From 40CM-4-68-19 sp036513415 (GTDB lineage Bacteria > Myxococcota > Myxococcia > Myxococcales > 40CM-4-68-19), in NCBI GenBank assembly GCA_036513415.1, contig DATBZA010000190.1:1-64000 (forward strand): a stretch of DNA of 64,000 nt. Direction: 5' to 3'. Made by a program: the position numbers and the translations under genes. The notes under the pieces are model-generated. The model was given only the letters and a program-made list of their open reading frames with translations. It searched no databases and had not been told where the DNA came from. Positions 1 through 8,064 of the stretch are shown here, piece by piece. How positions within the stretch are numbered: the stretch's first letter is position 1; each line of letters starts with the position of its first letter.

Positions 1-901
1 GTGGAGGGAAATCGAACTCGCCGCGCGGCGCAACTGATCCAGCAACGTGGCGTTTCCCCTTGGAATCTGTTCGGCAGCTTGCGCGGTCAGTGCCAGGCAC
101 ACCCGACATGCCCGGTCGTCCACCGCCACGTCGCCGTCGCCGTCGCCGTCCACGCACACGACAACGTCAACGACGACGACCACGTCAATCGGTTGCTCAG
201 CGAAGGAACACGACTTGTCACCGGACTCATGATTTCACATGGATGTGGGCTCCTTCGGAGTCGCCGTCGTGGCGACCCCGGGTCCTCGGGATTCGAAAAC
301 CACGATGGTTTGCCGAGCGCAGTGCTCGGAGTGTTCGCGGCGGTACACCGAGCGCGCCGCAGGCGCTGTCCGAGCACGGGAGGGCTGAAATCGACCCTGG
401 CTGACGTTTCAGGGTCTCATTTCGGTATCCGACGGTCCCATTTCGCGCTCGTTCCGGGACGGGACGCGGCGCGTCAATGCTCGGTCCACCGCAGCTCTCC
501 AGGGCTTGGTTCAACCGGTTGAACTAGCCTCAGCGGCCAACCGCTTCGACGGCCCAGCCAGCACACCTGCCACGCTCCGCGGGCTGCCCGCCCGACTCGA
601 CCTGGGGTGCGAGCGAGGGTCGCGCGAGAGCGTTTGTGGTCTGTGTTTATTCCTTGGCTCACTCAGTGGATCGATGCGGGGCGCGGTGTGCGCTGTGTCG
701 ACTCAGTAGACGCGCGCAGATAGCCGACGGGGTGCGTGGCCCTCGCGGCCGACGCATCAGAAAGCACACGACGCGCAGAACGCGCCGCCCCGTGTCTCTC
801 GCTTCACGTCACACACTCGCCAGCAGGCTCGCTTTCTGCGTGGCGGCGCAGGGCCATGCAGCCCGGCGGCGTCTCAGCGAACGATACTAGAAGCGTCCAC
901 C
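1..901. other. Gene-poor stretch with low-complexity DNA
   Basis: No open frame here has convincing codon structure or family resemblance. Positions about 118-200 are low-complexity, with GTCGCC and ACGACG units. One forward frame of this part reads as a Ser/Thr/Pro-rich string, which resembles the linkers of secreted proteins but has a stop just upstream and another at 230. It may be the remnant of a secreted-protein gene. The rest (about 500-901) shows nothing recognisable apart from the upstream flank of the convergent uracil-DNA glycosylase gene end. Confidence 0.5.
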
Positions 902-1537
902 CTAGTGCTGCAGCAGCGGCGCGATCCGGCGCAGGTCGCGGACGAAGAGATTCATCTCGCGGTGGCGGCTCTCGTCATCCGGGGCGCGCAGGATCGACGA
1001 CGGATGCACGGTGGCCATCAACTTGGGAGCCAGCTGGTGCTCGAGGATCGTGCCGCGCATCTGGGTGACTTTGAAGGTCCTGCCGAGGATAGCCTGCGCT
1101 GCCGTCGAGCCCAGGCAGACCAGCACCTCCGGCTGGATCACCGCGAGCTCGGCCAGGAGCCACGGCTTGCACGCGGCGATCTCCCGCGCATTGGGTTTTT
1201 CGTGCAGGCGCCGTTTCCCCCTCGGCTTCCATTTGAAGTGCTTCACCACGTTGGTCACGTAGACCAGCTTGCGGTCGATGCCCGCTTCCTCCAGCGCGCG
1301 GTCGAGCAGCTTGCCGGCCGGACCAACGAAGGGACGCCCAACCTTGTCCTCGGCGTCGCCCGGCTGCTCGCCCACGAACATGGCGCGGGCGGTGTCGAGC
1401 CCTTCGCCGAACACGGTCTGCGTCCCCCTCTTGTAGAGGGGGCATGCGGTGCAGCAGGCGGCCGCCGCGCGCAGCTTCTCCAGCGTCAGCTCGCCACGGA
1501 CCAGCGGAACCGGCAGGTGCAGCTCTTCGTGCGTCAT
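902..1537 (-). CDS. udgX: UdgX-type uracil-DNA glycosylase (family 4-like, Fe-S)
   Basis: This is a uracil-DNA glycosylase-superfamily enzyme that recognises uracil in DNA. Numbered from the upstream GTG at 1552, probable 4Fe-4S ligands are C34, C37, C128 and C146. Motif A is GEQPGDAED (61-69) and the second active-site motif is HPSS (from H183). The loop GKRRLHEKP (112-120) is the hallmark of UdgX. In the characterised mycobacterial UdgX the His of this KRRIH loop (here H117) bonds covalently to the abasic sugar, giving an irreversible protein-DNA adduct rather than free product. The start is ambiguous: ATG at 1537 is chosen, with in-frame GTG at 1552 as the alternative; neither has a well-spaced ribosome site. 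It diverges from the DUF72 gene at 1566 and lies beside an alkylation-repair fusion, so the area looks like a DNA-repair cluster. Confidence 0.88.
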   Translation of the reverse strand: MTHEELHLPVPLVRGELTLEKLRAAAACCTACPLYKRGTQTVFGEGLDTARAMFVGEQPGDAEDKVGRPFVGPAGKLLDRALEEAGIDRKLVYVTNVVKHFKWKPRGKRRLHEKPNAREIAACKPWLLAELAVIQPEVLVCLGSTAAQAILGRTFKVTQMRGTILEHQLAPKLMATVHPSSILRAPDDESRHREMNLFVRDLRRIAPLLQH

Positions 1538-1565
1538 ACCTGCAAGGTACACACCCTATGGATCG

Positions 1566-2441
1566 ATGATCCGCCTCGGGACCAGCGGGTACTCTTACGA
1601 CCACTGGCGGCACGTCTTCTATCCCAGGGGACTGCCGACCAGCCGCTGGCTCGAGCACTACGCGCGCATCTTCCCGACCGTGGAGCTGAACACGACGTTC
1701 TACCGGCTGCCGACCGCGAGCGCCGTCGACGGCTGGCGCGAGGGAACGCCGCCGGGGTTCAGCTTCGCGGCCAAGGGCAGCCGGTATCTCACCCACATGA
1801 AGCGGCTGACGGACCCTGGACCGGGCATCGACCGCTATTTCCAGGTCATTCATCGCTTGGGAAAAAAGCTGTCGGTGGTCCTCTGGCAGCTCCCGCCGCA
1901 GATGAACCGGGCCGACCCCGAGCGGCTGGCGCGCTTCCTGGAACGACTCCCCAGGCACGGCTTGCGGCACGCGGTCGAGTTCCGAAGCCCGAGCTGGTAC
2001 TCGGCGGAGGTCTGCGACGTGCTGGACGCCTGGGGCGCCGCGTTCTGCGAGCACGACCTGGTCCGACTGCGCCCCCCGCGCGTCACAGGCGGCTTCCGGT
2101 ACCTGCGCTTTCACGGGGCGACTGGGAAGTACCGTGGACGGTACGGGAAGAGGGCCCTTCGCCCCTTCGCGCAGGATCTGATGACGTGGCCCGGCGACGC
2201 GTATGTCTACTTCAACAACGATCATCTCGGTCATGCCATCCGCGACGCGCTCGACCTGAGCGAGCTCGTCGGCGAGCCACTACACTGCGGCGATGCTGTT
2301 CGAGACCCGCGCAGGACCCGTCCGGCTGCGGTGGAATCAGCAGGGCCTGACCGCCATCGAGATGCCGGAGCTGCCCCCGCGCGAGCTGCGCGCCGAGCTC
2401 GCGAAGCAGAACGGGAACACGGCGCCGCCCTTCGTCGCTGA
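1566..2441 (+). CDS. DUF72 family protein (YecE-like)
   Basis: The protein starts MIRLGTSGYSYDHW, the usual N-terminus of DUF72/YecE TIM-barrel proteins. It continues with family-typical segments such as FYRLP, FAAKGSRYLTH and HAVEFRSPSW, and ends its recognisable domain at YVYFNNDHLGHA near residue 225. The biochemical role of the family is unknown. The frame stays open to 2441, about 50 residues past the normal family end, and that tail overlaps the first 149 nt of the next gene. The tail is Arg/Ala-rich and looks like an out-of-frame reading of the downstream gene, so the natural stop may have been lost. Tight coupling to the Ogt-AlkA gene suggests a stress or repair context. Confidence 0.85.
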   Translation: MIRLGTSGYSYDHWRHVFYPRGLPTSRWLEHYARIFPTVELNTTFYRLPTASAVDGWREGTPPGFSFAAKGSRYLTHMKRLTDPGPGIDRYFQVIHRLGKKLSVVLWQLPPQMNRADPERLARFLERLPRHGLRHAVEFRSPSWYSAEVCDVLDAWGAAFCEHDLVRLRPPRVTGGFRYLRFHGATGKYRGRYGKRALRPFAQDLMTWPGDAYVYFNNDHLGHAIRDALDLSELVGEPLHCGDAVRDPRRTRPAAVESAGPDRHRDAGAAPARAARRAREAEREHGAALRR

Positions 2442-3414
2442 CGCAGCGCGGCTGCTCCAGAGGCACCTCGCCGGCGAAGCCCAGGACCTCAGGGCGCTGC
2501 CGCTCGACCTGTCGGTGCTGGCGCCCTTCCAGCGCGCCGTCTACGAGAAGGTCCGCGCGCTTCCCCCGGGGCGCACTGCGACGTACGGCGAGATCGCCGC
2601 GCTTCTGGGAAAGCCTGGAGCCTCGCGCGCCGTCGGGCAGGCGTTGGGACGGAATCCGTTCCTGGTCGCGGTGCCCTGCCATCGGGTGCTCGCGGCGGGG
2701 GGCGCTCCAGGAGGGTTCTCCGCTCCCGGCGGGATGGTGGCGAAACAGCGGCTCCTGGCGCTGGAGGGCGTCACGCTGGCGGTCGATCACGGGCTCAGCT
2801 TCGATCCTGTGGCAGCCGTCGAGCACTTGCGCGGCCGGGACCGGCGCCTGGCGAAGTTCATCGATCGGGTCGGGCCGTTCCGGATGCGCCCGGCGGAGCT
2901 GCAGAGCCCGTTCGAGGCGCTGCTCGAATCGATCGTCTACCAGCAGCTCACCGGAAAGGCGGCGGCGACGATCCTGGCCCGCGTAGTGGCGCTGTTCCGG
3001 CCCCGCCGGTTTCCTCGGCCGCAGGAGGTGATCGACATTCCCGCGGAGGAGCTGCGCGGCGCCGGGCTGTCGCGGTCGAAGGCGGCGGCGCTGAAGGACC
3101 TCGCCGCCAAGGCCCTGGACGGGACCGTTCCCGCCTCGGCCCGCGCGCTGGAGAAGCTCTCGGACGACGAGATCGTCGAGCGCCTCACCGCGGTCCGCGG
3201 CATCGGGCGCTGGACGGTGGAGATGCTGCTCATCTTCCGCCTGGCGCGGCCGGACGTGCTGCCCGCCACCGACTACGGGGTGCGAAAGGGGCACGCGCGC
3301 GTGCGCGGCGCCCGGGAGCTGCCCTCGCCCCAGGAGCTGTTGGCCTATGGCGAGCGCTGGCGCCCGTATCGCAGCGTCGCGAGCTGGTATCTCTGGCGCG
3401 TCCTCGACCTGTAG
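2293..3414 (+). CDS. Ogt/MGMT - AlkA fusion: bifunctional alkylation repair protein
   Basis: One 373-residue frame carries two complete repair domains. Residues 1-162 are an O6-alkylguanine-DNA alkyltransferase. They comprise an Ogt-like N-terminal part, the TATYGEIA winged helix (95-102) and PCHRV with acceptor Cys129. Residues 175-373 are a HhH-GPD 3-methyladenine DNA glycosylase of AlkA type. The helix-hairpin-helix is at AVRGIGRW (300-307) and the catalytic Asp is D327 in PATDYGVRKG. The first domain reverses O6-alkylguanine by direct transfer, while the second excises N-alkylated bases for base-excision repair. Between the domains there is only a short linker and no stop. Ada-AlkA fusions are known; a plain Ogt-AlkA fusion is less familiar to me. 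The gene overlaps the DUF72 frame and converges on the pirin gene with 2 nt between stops. Confidence 0.93.
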   Translation: MLFETRAGPVRLRWNQQGLTAIEMPELPPRELRAELAKQNGNTAPPFVADAARLLQRHLAGEAQDLRALPLDLSVLAPFQRAVYEKVRALPPGRTATYGEIAALLGKPGASRAVGQALGRNPFLVAVPCHRVLAAGGAPGGFSAPGGMVAKQRLLALEGVTLAVDHGLSFDPVAAVEHLRGRDRRLAKFIDRVGPFRMRPAELQSPFEALLESIVYQQLTGKAAATILARVVALFRPRRFPRPQEVIDIPAEELRGAGLSRSKAAALKDLAAKALDGTVPASARALEKLSDDEIVERLTAVRGIGRWTVEMLLIFRLARPDVLPATDYGVRKGHARVRGARELPSPQELLAYGERWRPYRSVASWYLWRVLDL

Positions 3415-3416
3415 CC

Positions 3417-4115
3417 TTACGCCAGATCGAAGACCAGGACCTCGGCCGGGTCGGTGGCCTGCATGGCCAGCGCGCGCTCGTCGCTCACCGCGGCGCCGTC
3501 GCCCGCGCCCAGCTTCTGGCCGTTCAGCTCGACCGCGCCGCGCGCCACATGCACCCAGGCGTGCCGTCCGGATCCGAGCTGGTGGGAGACGCGCTCGCCC
3601 TTTTCCAGCAGCGCCCCGTAGACCGCGGCGTCCTGGTTGATCTTCACCGATCCGTCCCGCCCCTCTCCCGACGCAAGCAGGCGAAGCTTTCCCTTCCGCT
3701 CCTCGGGAGAGAAGTTCTTCTGCTCGTAGCCGGCAGCGAGGCCGCGCCGCTCGGGGACGATCCAGATCTGGAGGAAGTGCACCGGGTCGGTCCGGGAGGC
3801 GTTGAACTCGCTGTGCGCGACGCCTGTGCCCGCGCTCATGCGCTGCACGTCGCCAGGGCGGATCTCGCCCCCGCCGCCGGTCGAGTCGCGATGCGCCAGT
3901 CCGCCCTGGAGCACGTAGGTCAGGATCTCCATGTCCCGGTGCGGATGCGTGCCGAACCCCTGCCCTGGCTGTACGGTGTCATCGTTGATGACGCGCAGCG
4001 CGCGGAACCCCATGTGTTCGGGGTCGTAATGGTCCCCGAACGAGAAGGTGTGCCAGGAATCGAGCCAACCGGCGCTGGTATGGAAACGTTCGCCGGCCTT
4101 GCGCAGCTTGATCAT
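3417..4115 (-). CDS. Pirin family protein
   Basis: This bicupin protein is of pirin/YhhW type. The N-terminal cupin shows the metal-site motif GTHPHRDMEILTYVLQG followed by the typical RPGDVQRMSAGTGVAHSE segment. YhhW-type pirins have quercetin 2,3-dioxygenase activity in vitro, and other pirins are regulators or redox sensors, so the substrate is not assigned. The start at 4115 (MIKLRKAGERF) is chosen because GGAGG lies 5 nt upstream. An in-frame extension to 4178 lacks family similarity. The gene diverges from the SelW-like gene with 117 nt between starts. Confidence 0.9.
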   Translation of the reverse strand: MIKLRKAGERFHTSAGWLDSWHTFSFGDHYDPEHMGFRALRVINDDTVQPGQGFGTHPHRDMEILTYVLQGGLAHRDSTGGGGEIRPGDVQRMSAGTGVAHSEFNASRTDPVHFLQIWIVPERRGLAAGYEQKNFSPEERKGKLRLLASGEGRDGSVKINQDAAVYGALLEKGERVSHQLGSGRHAWVHVARGAVELNGQKLGAGDGAAVSDERALAMQATDPAEVLVFDLA

Positions 4116-4232
4116 TCCGTCCTCCGACTGTGGGATCTGCGCCTCAGGCCGCGGCGCACGCGTGGGATGCCCGACCACCCGGTCCGATTCGAAAGCTGGC
4201 CCGCCTGGGCGACCCGGCGTTATCCTCGAGGA

Positions 4233-4457
4233 ATGGTCAAGATTCAGTACTGCAACTCCTGAGGTTACAAACCCCGAGCCGCCCGTGCGGCGGCTGTGCT
4301 GCGCCAGGAGCTCGGCCTGGAGGCCGAGCTCGAAGTCGGCGCCCCCGGATCGTTCATCGTGCTCGTCGACGGCCAGCCGGTCGCCGAGAAAAAGTCCGGC
4401 GACTTCCCCAGCGAAGACGAGATCGTGTCTGCCGTTCGCCAGAAGACGGCGCGCTGA
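4233..4457 (+). CDS. SelW-like selenoprotein (Rdx family), UGA decoded as Sec
   Basis: Read through one in-frame TGA (4260-4262), this encodes a 74-residue protein beginning MVKIQYCNSUGYKPRA. C7-x-x-U10 is the redox motif of the Rdx/SelW family, located near the N-terminus as in known SelW-like proteins. The remainder fits the short thioredoxin-like fold, with the segment GSFIVLVDGQPVAEKKSG and a C-terminal helix. The real stop is TGA at 4455-4457. A perfect 7-bp hairpin with loop CGTGC lies 22 nt after the UGA and fits a bacterial SECIS. AGGA sits unusually close to the ATG, so initiation may be weak. Conventional gene calling gives a 9-residue peptide here. The gene sits between the pirin gene and a thioredoxin, consistent with a thiol-redox role. 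Confidence 0.87.
4277..4295 (+). promoter_or_regulatory. Putative bacterial SECIS of the SelW-like gene
   Basis: AGCCGCC (4277-4283) pairs perfectly with GGCGGCT (4289-4295), leaving the 5-nt loop CGTGC. The loop starts 22 nt after the in-frame TGA at 4260-4262. Bacterial SECIS elements lie within the coding region just downstream of UGA and present a G-containing (often GU) apical loop to SelB. Both spacing and loop fit. The assignment is inferred from sequence only. Confidence 0.68.
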
Positions 4458-4469
4458 TCCGGCCCAGGG

Positions 4470-4877
4470 TCAGGTCGGCTGCGACGCCTGCTCCCCCGCC
4501 TGCCCGGGCTGCGCTTCCGCCTGCTGCTTGGCGACCTCGGCCCGGACCTTTTCCATGTCCAGCTCCCGGGCCTTCTTCACGATCTCCTCGAGCACGTTCT
4601 GCGGCAGGGCGCCCGGCTGGGAGAACAGCAGCACCCTGTCCCGGAAGACCATCAAGGTCGGGATGCTGCGGATGTTGAAGGCTCCCGCGAGCTCCTGCTC
4701 TTCGTCGGTATTGACCTTGGCGAAGGTCACGTCGGGGTTGGCCTCAGCGACCCGCTCGTACACCGGGCTGAACGCTCGGCAGGGCCCGCACCAGGGCGCC
4801 CACCAGTCGATCAACACGATGCCACCCTGCTCGATGGTCTGCTGGAAATTGTCCTTGGTGATCGTCACCACAGCCAT
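4470..4877 (-). CDS. trxA: Thioredoxin
   Basis: This is a cytoplasmic thioredoxin of 135 residues. It has the active site WCGPC (29-33) and the cis-Pro loop IRSIPTLMVF. It reduces protein disulfides and is a plausible partner for the SelW-like protein encoded convergently 12 nt away. The start at 4877 (MAVVTITKDNF) is preceded by GAGGAGA with good spacing; the frame upstream lacks similarity. After the fold ends there is a 25-residue Gln/Ala/Glu-rich tail not found in ordinary thioredoxin 1. The ParB-like gene lies 44 nt upstream on the same strand, so the two may be cotranscribed. Confidence 0.95.
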   Translation of the reverse strand: MAVVTITKDNFQQTIEQGGIVLIDWWAPWCGPCRAFSPVYERVAEANPDVTFAKVNTDEEQELAGAFNIRSIPTLMVFRDRVLLFSQPGALPQNVLEEIVKKARELDMEKVRAEVAKQQAEAQPGQAGEQASQPT

Positions 4878-4921
4878 GTGCGTCTCCTCGGGCCTTCGAT
4901 GCACGGCGCCAGCGCCTAGGT

Positions 4922-5896
4922 TCATTCTTCCGGGGCTCCGCCGCTACGGGCCAGGTCCTCGGTCCGGATCCGCGCGGGGTCCATCCCGCGCGCCCGCTTG
5001 GTCATGGTCTGGAGGAGCTCGTCGTAGGAAGGGAGCTCGCCCTTGATGAACCGGAGCGGGTTGATGCGAGCGACCACGAAGGTCCTCAGGTACGGCGAGT
5101 TCATCCCCCGCGCCTTCAGCTTTTCCACTGCCTCTCCCACTGCCTCGTCCAGCTCGAGCAGCTTCTGGGCCCGTTCCTCCCGCACGGAAAGCGAGTCGCG
5201 CAGCGGCTGTTCGAAATACTGGTCGACCTTCTTCAGCGCGGGAGCGTAGGCCCCGCCCGAGAGCCGCCCCTTCTTCTCGTACGCGAATCCGAGCGTCACC
5301 AGCGAAGGCTCCTCGAACTCCAGGGCGAATTCGCTCTCCTTGCGGCCCCCGTCGAGCTGCGAAAGGTCGCGGTACATGCGCACCACTTCCAGCGCCTTCT
5401 CGCGCAGGTTGTGGGCCTTCTCGATGTTCAGGGCGAGGATCTGGTAGGCGACCTCCCGCTCGGGAACGACCAGCGCCAGGATCGCCTTCGCCCCCAGCTC
5501 CTTCAGCGCCGTGAGGCGGTGGCCGCCGTTGGGCGTGCGGAATCCCTCGGGGTCGCGGACCGCGATGATCGGATCGAGATATCGCCGGGTCTTGTCCATG
5601 GCGCGCGTCAGCTTCAACACGTGCGCGTCTGAGACGTCGCGCTGGAAGACGGTGGGTTCCACCTTGTCCACTGGGAGCGCCGCGAAGAGGAGCGCGTTGC
5701 CGCCCAGCGGCTCCCGGTAGGCCGCGAGAACGGAGCCGCCGTCCGCCTCGACCTGCCCGGCGAGCGTCTGCAGCTCGGGAGGCACCGACTCGAGCCGGAG
5801 CTGAGGCGGCAGAAGCCCGGTCGGCTTCAGCTTCACTCCCTTGCGGGCGCGCGGTTTCCCCGACTTCGTCACTGGACGCTTGCGAGCAGTAGCCAT
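4922..5896 (-). CDS. ParB N-terminal-domain (ParB/Srx-like) protein
   Basis: This 324-residue protein contains a ParB/sulfiredoxin-type N-terminal domain. The sequence LPVDKVEPTVFQRDVSD introduces the domain, and GGHRLTAL (124-131) occupies the place of the GxRRxxA nucleotide-binding motif of ParB. A basic Lys/Arg-rich N-terminus (1-24) precedes it. The C-terminal half is helical and not recognised. No parA or parS context is present, so this is not the chromosome-partition ParB. A ParB-like nuclease, CTPase or transcription factor role is possible. It sits directly upstream of thioredoxin, which may hint at a redox-linked function. Confidence 0.75.
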   Translation of the reverse strand: MATARKRPVTKSGKPRARKGVKLKPTGLLPPQLRLESVPPELQTLAGQVEADGGSVLAAYREPLGGNALLFAALPVDKVEPTVFQRDVSDAHVLKLTRAMDKTRRYLDPIIAVRDPEGFRTPNGGHRLTALKELGAKAILALVVPEREVAYQILALNIEKAHNLREKALEVVRMYRDLSQLDGGRKESEFALEFEEPSLVTLGFAYEKKGRLSGGAYAPALKKVDQYFEQPLRDSLSVREERAQKLLELDEAVGEAVEKLKARGMNSPYLRTFVVARINPLRFIKGELPSYDELLQTMTKRARGMDPARIRTEDLARSGGAPEE

Positions 5897-5958
5897 GGCC
5901 GCGGCAAGTTACCGCCTGCCACGAGCGTCCGCCAGCGGCCGCAGGATATGGTGCGCCG

Positions 5959-7149
5959 GTGCTCGGAGCTCGCGGGCTTCCGCCGACGTACTGGATCCTC
6001 TGGACCGGCGCCCTGATCAATCGGCTCGGCGGGTTCGTCATGCCGCTGCTCGCGCTCTATCTCACCGGCGAGCGCGGGTTGTCCGTCGAGCAGGCCGGGC
6101 TCGTCGTCTCCCTGTACGGGGCCGGAGCGCTGCTCTCCGGACCGCTGGGAGGCTTCTTCGCGGACCATTCGGGACGGCGGCGCACGCTGGTGGCCGGCCT
6201 GGTCCTCGGCGCGCTCGCCATGTTGCACCTCGCCTTCGCCCGGACGGCATTGCACATCGGCGTTGCCGCCTTCCTGCTCGGGCTGCTCGGCGAGGTCTAC
6301 CGGCCGGTGATCTCCGCCGCGATCGCCGATGTCGTTCCCGCCCAGGACCGCGCCCGGGCCTATGGAATCCTCTACTGGGCGGTGAACCTGGGGTTTGCCG
6401 TGGGGAGCGCCCTGGGCGGCGTATTGTCGCAATACGGTTGGGCCCTCCTGTTCGTGGGCGACGCGGCGACGACCCTGGCTTACGCGGTCATCGTCTGGCT
6501 GCGGCTCCCGGAGACCCGGCCGGCGCACCCGATCCACGGGGAGCGGCAGCCGCTCTGGGCGCCGCTCGCGGACCGTCCTTTCGTGGTGTTCTGCGCGCTG
6601 ATCATGCTGGTCGGGTTCCTCTTCAACCAGGCGTTCGTGACGCTGCCGATCGACGTGCGTGACCACGGGTTCTCGCCCGCGACGTACGGCGCCCTGATCG
6701 CGCTCAACGGCGTGCTGATCTTCCTGCTCCAGCCGCTGGTGGCGCGCGCGCTCGCGCCGTACCCCCGGCACCGCGTTCTCGCCGCGGCGGCCGCGCTGGT
6801 CGGCGCCGGATTCGGGATGACCGCGCTGGTCCGGACACTGCCCGGCTACGTCGCGGCCATCACCGTCTGGACACTGGGAGAGATCGTCATGGCCGGCATC
6901 GGCCCCGCGGTGGCGGCGGACGCCGCGCCTGCCGCCCGGAGGGGCGCGTACCAGGGCCTGTTCCACATGTCGTTCGGAGTGGCGGCCCTGACGGCCCCCG
7001 CCCTCGGCTCCTTCGTGCTCGGGCGGTTCGGGCCGGCGGTGCTGTGGGGAGCCTGCCTGGGCGCGGGTCTTCTGGCGGCGGCGGGCCAGCTCGCGCTCGG
7101 TACCCTGCGGCGGCACGGCGAGGATGCCATCGGCAGTCCTGCCCGCTGA
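5959..7149 (+). CDS. MFS transporter
   Basis: This 396-residue integral membrane protein has about 12 hydrophobic segments and the MFS motif A-like loop GGFFADHSGRRRTLVAG between TM2 and TM3. TM1 reads YWILWTGALINRLGGF, common in drug:H+ antiporter-type MFS exporters. A second, shorter central loop follows residue 180. The substrate cannot be told from sequence. The GTG start at 5959 is the first codon of the hydrophobic-family reading; a nearby ATG at 5948 is out of frame. The gene diverges from the ParB-like gene, with 62 nt between starts. Confidence 0.88.
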   Translation: MLGARGLPPTYWILWTGALINRLGGFVMPLLALYLTGERGLSVEQAGLVVSLYGAGALLSGPLGGFFADHSGRRRTLVAGLVLGALAMLHLAFARTALHIGVAAFLLGLLGEVYRPVISAAIADVVPAQDRARAYGILYWAVNLGFAVGSALGGVLSQYGWALLFVGDAATTLAYAVIVWLRLPETRPAHPIHGERQPLWAPLADRPFVVFCALIMLVGFLFNQAFVTLPIDVRDHGFSPATYGALIALNGVLIFLLQPLVARALAPYPRHRVLAAAAALVGAGFGMTALVRTLPGYVAAITVWTLGEIVMAGIGPAVAADAAPAARRGAYQGLFHMSFGVAALTAPALGSFVLGRFGPAVLWGACLGAGLLAAAGQLALGTLRRHGEDAIGSPAR

Positions 7150-7170
7150 CGCGCAACGTTCGCGTCCACC

Positions 7171-8064
7171 TCACCTCGTGATCCGGAACGCGCGGTGCAC
7201 GGCGCGGTTGCGGTAGTCCTCCGGGACGGTGTCCTCCTCGGTCTGGCGAAGATCCCCCAGGTCAGGAGAGAAGCGCTGGTGGTTGGTGGCGAACCACAAC
7301 ACGCCTCCGGGCTCGAGCACGGCCAGGGTGCGCTCGATCAGATCGCGGTGATGGCGCTGCACGTCGAAGACCCTGCCGCCGAAGTCGGAGAACGAAGGCG
7401 GGTCGAGCACGCACAACGTCCAGCGCCGCTCGCCGGCCGACCGCAGGAACTCGTCGACTCCCGAGCGCACCAGTTCCCCCGAAGCGCCGTTCAACTTCAG
7501 ATTCGCGGCCGCCCAGTCGAGGTAGGTCTGCGAGGCGTCCACGCTGGTCGTCTGCGCCGCGCCGCCCGCCGCCGCGGCGCAGGTGAAGCTGCCGGTGTAG
7601 GCGAAGAGGTTGAGGAACTTCGCGCCCCGCGCCTCGGCGCGGACCCGCGCGCGCGTCTCACGGTGGTCCGCGAACAGCCCGGTGTCGATGTAGTCGTCGA
7701 GGTTGACCAGGAAGCGGAGATCGTTCTCACGCACGACGATTCTCTCGTTCTTCCGGGAGAAGCGCGCGTACTTCTCCCCCGCCCGGCGCCTCTTGAGGTG
7801 GACGCGCTCCATCGGAACGGAGAGCGCCCCGGCCACCGCCTCTGCCATGGTAGTCAGCCAGGGCAGGCCTTGCGTCTGCGTCCGCTCGTATTCGGCGATC
7901 ACGAGGTGTCCTTCGTACCAGTCGACCACGGCGCGGATCTCCGGGATGTCGCGGTCGTAGAGGCGGAAGGCGCCGATCCCGCGCTGCTGGAAACGGGGAT
8001 GCAGCTTGCGGAAGCTCTTCCGCGCCCGGTCGGCAAGCATCTGCGCTTGCCGCTCGAGCTTCAC
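7171..8064 (-). CDS. Class I SAM-dependent rRNA methyltransferase (RlmK/RlmI-like)
   Basis: This 297-residue methyltransferase resembles the C-terminal RlmK half of E. coli RlmKL (23S rRNA m7G2069) and related COG1092 enzymes. Diagnostic segments are FLVNLDDYIDTGLFADHR, the SAM-binding LNLFAYTGSFTCAAA and the catalytic-loop LDPPSFSDFG. It lacks the THUMP/RlmL half. The GTG start at 8064 overlaps the stop of the upstream haloalkane dehalogenase-like gene by 4 nt (GTGA), so the two are translationally coupled. RNA specificity is inferred from the family only. Confidence 0.87.
   Translation of the reverse strand: MKLERQAQMLADRARKSFRKLHPRFQQRGIGAFRLYDRDIPEIRAVVDWYEGHLVIAEYERTQTQGLPWLTTMAEAVAGALSVPMERVHLKRRRAGEKYARFSRKNERIVVRENDLRFLVNLDDYIDTGLFADHRETRARVRAEARGAKFLNLFAYTGSFTCAAAAGGAAQTTSVDASQTYLDWAAANLKLNGASGELVRSGVDEFLRSAGERRWTLCVLDPPSFSDFGGRVFDVQRHHRDLIERTLAVLEPGGVLWFATNHQRFSPDLGDLRQTEEDTVPEDYRNRAVHRAFRITR

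Noticed and set aside
975..2234. A long minus-strand ORF covering the DUF72 gene
   Set aside because: It is a shadow frame opposite the DUF72 gene, rich in Arg/Ala/Pro, without family features.
4180..4200. A tRNA-like TTCGA segment
   Set aside because: No cloverleaf can be formed around it.
4230..4262. A 9-residue ORF ending at TGA 4260
   Set aside because: The TGA is read as Sec because the following in-frame sequence continues the SelW-like protein.
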